From Lamellibrachia satsuma (Eukaryota > Annelida > Polychaeta > Sabellida > Siboglinidae): 64,000 nucleotides of DNA. A program made the position numbers and the translations under genes. The stretch covers positions 1,213,536 to 1,277,535 of the forward strand of contig BSQZ01000018.1 of the NCBI GenBank assembly GCA_033239005.1, read 5' to 3'. Positions 51,801-61,878 of the stretch are shown one piece after another. Below the pieces are notes generated by a model. That model did no database searches and was not told where the DNA came from. It saw nothing but the letters and a program-made list of their open reading frames with translations. How positions within the stretch are numbered: the first letter of the stretch is position 1; each line of letters starts with the position of its first letter.

Positions 51801-54800
51801 TATGATGTGACACACTAATATACTCTATCACGTTATGATGTGACACACTAATATACTCTATCACGTTATTTTCTCATGTTTTTCTTCAGACATATGAACC
51901 ACATGTTGTCTACAAGTCAGTGTCGCCCTCTGGTGCCAAATGTGGTAGGTACATCTTAATACTCCACAAACCCTAGAGATGGAGTTTATTTGCTTGAAAC
52001 TCTGTAATCAGACATGTAAACTGTGTCTGTAAGACGGACAATAGATTGGTCACAGCTGAATGAATGCATGGATTGTGTCTGTGGAAGTTGTAACACAATG
52101 ATCCCATGTCACAGCTGACTGAATGCATGGATTGTGTCTGTGGAAGTTGTAACACAATGATCCCATGTCACAGTTGAATGAATGCATGGATTGTGTCTGT
52201 GGAAGTTGTAACACAATGATCCCATGTCACAGCTGAATGAATGCATGGATCGTGTCTGTGGAAGTTGTAACACAATGATCCCATGTCACAGCTGAATGAA
52301 TGCATGGATCGTGTCTGTGGAAGTTGTAACACAATGATCCCATGTCACAGCTGAATGAATGCATGGATTGTGTCTGTGGAAGTTGTAACACAATGATCCC
52401 ATGTCACAGCTGAATGAATGCATGGATTGTGTCTGTGGAAGTTGTAACACAATGATCCCATGTCACAGTTGAATGAATGCATGGATTGTGTCTGTGGAAG
52501 TTGTAACACAATGATCCCATGTCACAGTTGAATGAATGCATGGATTGTGTCTGTGGAAGTAACACAATGATCCCATGTCACAGTTGAATGAATGCATGGA
52601 TCGTGTCTGTGGAAGTTGTAACACAGTGATCCCATGTCACAGTTGAATGAATGCATGGATCGTGTCTGTGGAAGTAACACAATGATCCCATGTCACAGTT
52701 GAATGAATGCATGGATTGTGTCTGTGGAAGTTGTAACACAATGATCCCATGTCACAGTTGAATGAATGCATGGATTGTGTCTGTGGAAGTTGTAACACAA
52801 TGATCCCATGTCACAGCTGAATGAATGCATGGATCGTGTCTGTGGAAGTTGTAACACAATGATCCCATGTCACAGCTGAATGAATGCATGGATCGTGTCT
52901 GTGGAAGTTGTAACACAATGATCCCATGTCACAGCTGAATGAATGCATGGATCGTGTCTGTGGAAGTTGTAACACAATGATCCCATGTCACAGCGGCGCC
53001 AAGGGGAATGTGGCAGTCTTTCCAGGAACTACACAAGGGTGAATATCTGCGTCGATTGAAGATCGTCAAAGTCAGTCGAGTAAGTACAAGTTTATGGTTT
53101 GTCGGTATAAATTGGTGCAACTTGGGATTCACATTAAGGTTGTAAACAAATAATAATTAATGAATCAGTATTTATGAAAACTGATTTATCAAAGTTAGTG
53201 TTATGATTTTTGGTAAACTATAAATGACTATTGTATAAGATGGCTCGAATGTGACGAATCATGTGTGGAATTACCAATATCTGGTAATTAATTTTTACTT
53301 ATGTGTCTTAACAGTTTTATTTGTTGTTTTCAGTAACCATGTTTACTGCAATTAAACAAATTAATGTAACAGCTGTGTGCAGTATGTAATTAATGTAACA
53401 GCTGTGTGCAGTGTGTAATTAATGTAACAGCTGTGTGCAGTGTGTAATTAATGTAACAGCTGTGTGCAGTATGTAATTAATGTAACAGCTGTGTGCAGTA
53501 TGTAATTAATATAACAGCTGTGTGCAGTATGTAATTAATGTAACATGTGTGCAGTATGTAATAAATGATCAATGTGTAACAAATATGTGCAATGTATAAC
53601 AAATATGTGCAATGTGTAACAACTGTATATCAACTACTTTGATATTTAAATATTAAAATATTTTGATATAACAATATGCAGGGTGTTTACTAAAACAGCA
53701 ATATGCAGGGTATTTACTAAAACATGATCACAAGCATTGTATGTTACCTCTTGTTTGACCACTTATGTTGACCATTGTATGTTACCTCTTGTTTGACCAC
53801 TTATGTTGACCATTGTAGGCAGACTGGGATGCCCTGGCAGATACAAAGAGACTGGACCTGGCCCTTGTGTGTGACCATGCACTGGTAAGCTCACACAGAC
53901 TGTAATTGCCATCATAGTGGTTGTTGAAAGATCACTGATCTTTTGACAATGATCAACACATATCTCCGGTGTCACCTGTGGAAATAATGTCCCACGTGAT
54001 ACAGTTGCATATTACATATACTTTTTTCACTCTGTGAAAGAAAAAGTCGTGGGTTTCAGTAGTGAAGGTGTGATGTCTTATTAACATGCCTTTGACATTT
54101 TTTTTCAATTTTACCAGGTTGACTTTGACCTCACTATCGAGTTTATGAATGGAATTTTACCTGTAATAGATTTTTGGAATATCTTTCTGAAAAGCATTGG
54201 AAAAACTCTTAGTGAAATCTTGGTGAAATGGCCCCCTGACAACGCTCAGTAATGCCAGTTCCGTTCTGACACTATACAGTCTTACTATAATCCACCAAGT
54301 GTATCTGTGTGTTTGTATGTATGTTTGTATGTGTGTTTGCATGTATGTTTGTATGTATGTATGCTTGTATGTGTGTTTGTATGTATGTATGTTTGTATGT
54401 ATGTTTGTATGTATGTTTGTATGTGTGTTTGTATGTGTGTTTGTATGTATGTTTGTATGTATGTTTGTATGTGTGTTTGTATGTATGTTTGTATGTTACA
54501 CTACTCGTCCTAGACGCTTTACATCTCAGACGTCAAACTTTCAGGGGGTTATCTATGGCTCCACTGTAGGGTCATCACAGTTTTATTTGTTTCAAAATTC
54601 ACCCTGCTATTACCTGTCTACGAACAAACGAATTACCCTTTGTAGTTATTACATACAATAGTCTGCAAAACTATGTGACCAATTACGTACAATTGTTGAC
54701 AACGTCACGCGTCTTTCTTCGATTGTCCTAAGTTACATAACACAAGGGTAAGGCGTCGATAGACATTACTATAACTGCCATTATTACATCATATATTGAC

Positions 54801-56300
54801 TGGCAGCACCAAGTACCAATGCATAGATGGATATTTCTGTGATAACATTGTTTAATATTGTTATTGTGACAGTCACTTGCAAACTACCAAGTTATCCCAT
54901 CCGAGGATGGGTGTTTTTGTTAGTAATACTAATTAAATAAATTAGACTAAAATGTTGCAGCAATGAGTTACACATACGCCGTAAACAGGTGTGTCTTCGA
55001 GGCTGACTTGAAAGAGTCCAGAGATACCTGTTGTGTGTTTCAGTACGAGCAGTTCAATGCAAGTTACTCCGCTGTCATGGGGCACCTACTCATGTTGGCC
55101 AACATCGTTGACAAGGTCAGTGTTAACTCAAGGTCGTAGTGTTATTTTCCTGTTAGTTTACAATGTATAATTTCTCATTATATGTGAAAACATTCCGTGT
55201 TTGTGTCTTAGTTATACTCCGAGTTGAACGTTCGCATCAGTCTTGTCCACCTCGATGTCTGGAACGTTATTGACCGCTTTTACATCAGCCCCCTGGTGAG
55301 AGAAACACTCGACAACTTCATGGCATATTCACAAGAGACAGTGTCACAGATGAAGCCGCCAGTCGCTCAGCTGCTCACGTAGGTTGACCTATGACCTCAA
55401 TTTTGACTGATAACCTTGACCTAGTTGGATTTGCATGCGTAAGCTCGGGTTTCTGAGAATTAAGGCGTGATATAAATGTTCGTATTATTGTAAATACTCA
55501 TTTTTATTTGTACATGGAATTGCCTTTGCAGTGTTTGACTGTGTTATAGAATACAACGTTTTTATGCATCAGACAAAATGTCTTTTTAGCCAGCAAACTG
55601 TTGAAACCTGAATATTTTATTTGTCACATTTTCACACATTTCAGTGGTCAGCGTTTCCATGACGGTGAAGTGGGCATGTCCATTCCGGATTCTGTGTGCA
55701 CCAGCCGGGCAGTTGGCGTGAGTCATGTAAGTGGACCTTACTTTCTATTCAGACTGGCCTCCCCTTAGTATTGTACTGGTCATCAGACTAGGGGATGGAG
55801 TCACGTGGTTCTACAATAGTTTGTGTCTTTCTTGAAAGTGACAATCTCTATTTCCACATATTATTTTTTCTTGTTCAAAACTTAACATGCATGATAACTA
55901 CGGGGGAAAGTGAAGAAAATAATAACCACAGTATTAAGAAATTAAATATATATTTATATGTATATATATGTATGCTTATAGTAATTTTATACATAATAAA
56001 AAAACATATATCACATTGAATGGAACTATTAACTAATAATGTCCACTAATATTGTCACAGATGAGCCACATATGGAACATCGAGACGAGTGGTGTGATCC
56101 TTACTCACCAGGTGGCGCACACACTGGGACTGACACACGATAGCAGCAGTATGTATTTGGAGGTTTGGTATTCTGGTCCTCCGTATGACCTTGTTTATAT
56201 GGCCAAGGTCGCTCTGATTGTGAACAGTTACTGAGGGTCTAAAATTCTGAGTGAAGTATTAGTAATATTGTCTTCTGTTTAGTTGTTACACATAGTTGAT

Positions 56301-56331
<31 letters not shown>

Positions 56332-59300
56332 GTATATATATACATATATATATATATATATACATCAATAACACAGCTAAAGAAACAAAAAGTCTGAATG
56401 TTTGTATTGTATATTCATGTTATATAGTATAAACTAGATCTGTTCTCACATTTTGATCACCCAAATATCTTTTTTATTTTAATGTCATCTGTTTAATTTT
56501 AATGTTTTGGGGTGAATATAATATTTAAATTGCTTGCGGAGGGAAGATCATTTTACGGGTGTTAATGATCTGCCCATCAAGTGATCCTGTGAAGACCTGA
56601 CCTGGATAATTGGTGCTGGAAATTGTTGACCGCGGTTCATGAATGTCCTGGGCAGTAAGGTCGATATTCATAAACAAATTATATTAAAATTTTATAAAAA
56701 TAAAAATGTTGTAAGACTGAGTTTGGCATCCAGTAGAGTTGTGGCTGTTCCTACTGGGGTTTTTACTGGGGTTTTGTGTACAATGGAAGTAATTATGTTT
56801 TGGTGAAGATGATGTTTAGTTATGTTTTTCACTATAGGAGCATGTCACTGTGAAGCGCCATCTGGCTGCATCATGGAGAACCAATTTGGTGGCACATTTG
56901 GTTATCCACGACAGTTTTCCACGTGTAGTCACACTCAGCTTAACATGTCTCTGTTGAGTGGTCTTGGAGTCTGTCTCTTTGATGATCAATATGAGGTGAG
57001 TTATAACATTTTGGTTTTCTCTTCAATTTATTGTTGTAATTTCTTGAGGGAAATGCCTTATTCCTGGCATAATAACATCATTTATCGGCATAAATGCCTC
57101 ATTCCTGGCATAGTAACATCATTTCTTGAGATAAATGCCACATTTCATGGCATAATTTCTTGGAATAGATGCCTCATTCTTGGCATAGTAACATTATTTC
57201 TAGGGATAAATGCCTCATTCATGGAATAATAACATAATTTCTTCGGTTAGATGTCTTATTCCTGGCATAGTAAAATTTATTTGGGGGATAAATGCCTCAT
57301 TCCTTGTATAAGAACATAATTTCTTCGGATAAATGCCTAATTCCTAACATAATAAGAAATATGATGTACCTAGCAAGGTATGGTACTGTTCATTTGTGTG
57401 ATGTGATGTTAGAAATGTTATGCAGATTATTTTTACCCATCTGGATTACATAGCGTAGCACTTAAACTCGTGCTGATGAATTTTAAGAATAAAAATATTC
57501 TAAGAGTTTATGTAACAATCATGAACACATGCGTGTATGCAGCACTGTTGTATTGTCAGATAGTTGTAATACTTCAACATTTGGTTCATTTGACAGGTAG
57601 CAATCATATATACTATACATTTAAACATATAATATGTTTAGATGTTATCAACCCTCTGGTCATGTCAAATTAATAATCCAAGTATTGTCAGCAGAAAATT
57701 GCTTTGTTTCTATGTTGTTCTCAACACCAAATTCACATTGTTCTCGACCCCTCGATTCTGCTTCACCCATCTTCTTGTCCTTGTTACATTTCTAGCTTTC
57801 ATACGGTTTCTATATATCGGAGGTAGGTCAACACGTCTCCAGCAACTAGGCACAAACACCACTAACTGAACACATCTATTATTTTACTTGTCTCTGCTAT
57901 CGCCGTCTACACGTGGACGATGCACACATCATGCACCGCCACCTATCAGCACACATTAGCAACTGCTGTTTACCCCCTATGCTGATGACCCCCATGCTTT
58001 TAACACCCCATGATGTTCACCCCCTTGCTGTTCACCCCCTATGCTGTTCACCCTCCACGCTTGAGTTGTCGCTGTAACGTTCTTGTGCTTGTCAGTTGTT
58101 TAACTTGTGTTTGATCTAGTTACAGCGCTGTCATGTTGTCATGTTGTCATGTTGTTATGTTGTTATGTTGTCATGTTGTTATGCTACGCTTAAATTCATT
58201 TGTGTTATTACAGTTTATTAGTTCTTGTGTAGGCATTTTAAAGGTACAAAATCTGATCGTTTCTATCATAAAATCATGTTATGTAGTATCAACTATATCC
58301 ATTCTATCGTCTTGACCACCCAAATGTGTTTTAACGAACCACAGTTTTGTTAATGTAATGTGACCGTTATCTGTTTAATTTGGATGTTTTGATCTGAATA
58401 TTGTGTTTACATTGTGTGCAGAGGGAATATCATTTTACAGGTGTTAGTGCCCGTCACGTAATCCTGTCAACGCCTGACACCAATAAACTTTGTCCATACA
58501 AGTTAGAAATTATCAGCAGCTATTTGGTCATATATTTAATGGCATGGTCGATATTCATTAATAGATAATGGTTAAATTATATTTTTAAAATCTGGTTCAT
58601 TAAAACACATTTCGGAAGTACGGAGATCAGATGTAATTTATACTGTAGAACACCATTTTAAGGTAAAACAATCAGACATTGTATGTTTAACTTGTCTCGC
58701 AGCAGACACAGTGTCTGTCTGTATTCTGGGAGAAACTATCCTTGGCTGCACAGCTTTGCTTTTTAAAATGTTGAAAGTGCTATATTCACACAAGTTGCAC
58801 TGACAAGATCTTTCATTGTGCCAAAAGCTGTGGCCTCTGCTAGTTGTGCTGTTGTGTGTATGCTGCTAAGTTAAGGCGAAACAAAAGGCATGGTTTTAGG
58901 GCTGTGCACCTAAAAGAGATAATAAACACTAACCATGTGCAACTAAAATGCAGAATATCGCGCCAATGGTTTACTCAGAATGTGTTCTAAAAGTTGGAGG
59001 ATGCGGTCATTTCTCCGAATGACCGAGGGCTGACATGTTAACCAGCGCAACCGATAAGCACTTGTACAGTTCTGTAATCAAGGTGACCTAGACTAAGGTG
59101 ATGTATTTAGGGAGGCCGGCATGCACAGAACCAATGCAAAGTCTCAAACTAATGGGTTATTTTGCAAGAAAGAAGATTAGTTTAGTAAACAAAGGCTAAA
59201 ATATGTTACATAAGTTGAGTTTGGATGCAGATAGCATGGCCATATCCTATTGGCAAGAATAGGAATGGGTGTATAGAAGTATATTTTCATTTGGCGAGCA

Positions 59301-61831
59301 AATATTGCCAGAATACCGCACTCGTGATGTAGTGTTATCTAACAGTATGGCGCGGCCCATGAAATTAAGATGTGTGTTCAACAAGGTTTTCCTAGTAAAC
59401 CACTGGAGTGATATTCTTAATCGTAGTTACAAATGATTATGTTTTGGTAACTCTTATAGGTTCATAGACCGAAAACCTTGATTTTTGTTTTGCTTTAGTC
59501 AAGTTGATTTGTGATGAGATATGACTGACTACATGTACTGCCATCTGTGAGGTATCTTGTTAGCAAACTGTATATCAATGGGCAAAGGCTATTCACCCAA
59601 CCATTGTGAGGATAAGGTTAACAATATAACTTATCCACCCAACTGGCAAATAGCCACTGCAATGTCAATAACTGCAAGGCTGCAACTTTTTGGTCAGCCC
59701 TCTTCTTGCTTTTAGTAGTTATTTTAAATTTGGGAAGAGGAAAGGTTTAGTAGGAGCGCTTCCTTTGCGGGACCGTCGCTTTCTTGTGGCTCCTGTAAAT
59801 TTGCATTGTGCATGTGTAAGAGATGGCAAATTTATGGTATGGCTTGTTGCCTTTGAAATCTAGACTAGTACGCCTCCACTGTGTCCTAGATAGTTCTCGT
59901 ACATGTTTAGGTGAATTTGAGAAGTGGAAAGGTGTTGTAGGCGCTAGTGTAATGCAGTCTCTTTGATTTGTTATCGTCATTATTTTTTCTTCCCACAAGG
60001 TGGCATTCTCGCAGCAGTGCGGTAACGGCGTGGTGGAGAGGAGTGAAGAGTGTGATTGTGTGTCGCGACTGGTTCGTATCAGCATTGTGGACTGTAGCTC
60101 AGTTTTTTCATGGAAACAGAAATTTTTTTAAATTGACGTTTGTGCCAGAAACTGTAATTAAGATGAAAATATCACTACTTTAATGTCTCTAAGGCTATTA
60201 ATATTAAATCCCTTGATAGACGTTTCATGATTGAGGCCACTTTTACTTGTTCTTTTTGTTTTAATGTAATTCTTTGGCCTTCATTTAAATGTCCCCACTT
60301 TCTTGTGGTAAGGGATCCTGATTATAGGCAATGGTTCCTTCTGTGTGGTGTTCTGTGCCAGGGGAGGTAAACTGATTACAGGCAGTGGTTCCTTCTGTGT
60401 GGTGTTCTGTGCCAGGGGAGGTAAACTGATTATAGGCAATGGTTCCTTCTATGTGGTGTTCTGTGCCAGGGGAGGTAAACTGATTATAGGCAGCGGTTCC
60501 TTCTATGTGGTGTTCTGTGCCAGGGGAGGTAAACTGATTATAGGCAATGGTTCCTTCTATGTGGTGTTCTGTGCCAGGGGAGGTAAACAGATTATAGGCA
60601 GTGGTTCCTTCTATGTGGTGTTCTGTGCCAGGGGAGGTAAACTGATTATAGGCAGCGGTTCCTTCTATGTGGTGTTCTGTGCCAGGGGAGGTAAACTGAT
60701 TATAGACACTGGTTCCTTCTATGTGGTGTTCTGTGCCAGGGGAGGTAAACTGATTACAGGCAGTGGTTCCTTCTATGTGGTGTTCTGTGCCAGGGGAGGT
60801 AAACAGATTATAGGCAATGGTTCCTTCTATGTGGTGTTCTGTGCCAGGGGAGGTAAACTGATTACAGGCAGAGGTTCCTTCTATGTGGTGTTCTGTGCCA
60901 GGGGAGGTAAACTGATTATAGGCAGTGGTTCCTTCTATGTGGTGTTCTGTGCCAGGGGAGGTAAACTGATTATAGGCAGTGGTTCCTTCTATGTGGTGTT
61001 CTGTGCCAGGGGAGGTAAACTGATTATAGGCAGTGGGTCCTTCTATGTGGTGTTCTGTGCCAGGGGAGGTAAACTGATTATAGGCAATGGTTCCTTCTAT
61101 GTGGTGTTCTGTGCCAGGGGAGGTAAACAGATTATAGGCAGTGGTTCCTTCTATGTGGTGTTCTGTGCCAGGGAGGTAAACTGATTATAGGCAGCGGTTC
61201 CTTCTATGTGGTGTTCTGTGCCAGGGAGGTAAACTGATTATAGACACTGGTTCCTTCTATGTGGTGTTCTGTGCCAGGGAGGTAAACTGATTACAGGCAG
61301 CGGTTCCTTCTATGTGGTGTTCTGTGCCAGGGGAGGTAAACAGATTATAGGCAATGGTTCCTTCTATGTGGTGTTCTGTGCCAGGGGAGGTAAACTGATT
61401 ACAGGCAGTGGTTCCTTCTATGTGGTGTTCTGTGCCAGGGGAGGTAAACAGATTATAGGCAGTGGTTCCTTCTATGTGGTGTTCTGTGCCAGGGGAGGTA
61501 AACTGATTATAGGCAGAGGTTCCTTCTATGTGGTGTTCTGTGCCAGGGGAGGTAAACTGATTATAGGCAGTGGTTCCTTCTATGTGGTGTTCTGTGCCAG
61601 GGGAGGTAAACTGATTATAGGCAGTGGTTCCTTCTATGTGGTGTTCTGTGCCAGGGGAGGTAAACTGATTATAGGCAGTGGGTCCTTCTATGTGGTGTTC
61701 TGTGCCAGGGGAGGTAAACTGATTATAGGCAGTGGGTCCTTCTATGTGGTGTTCTGTGCCAGGGGAGGTAAACTGATTATAGGCAGTGGTTCCTTCTATG
61801 TGGTGTTCTGTGCCAGGGGAGGTAAACTGAT

Positions 61832-61878
<47 letters not shown>

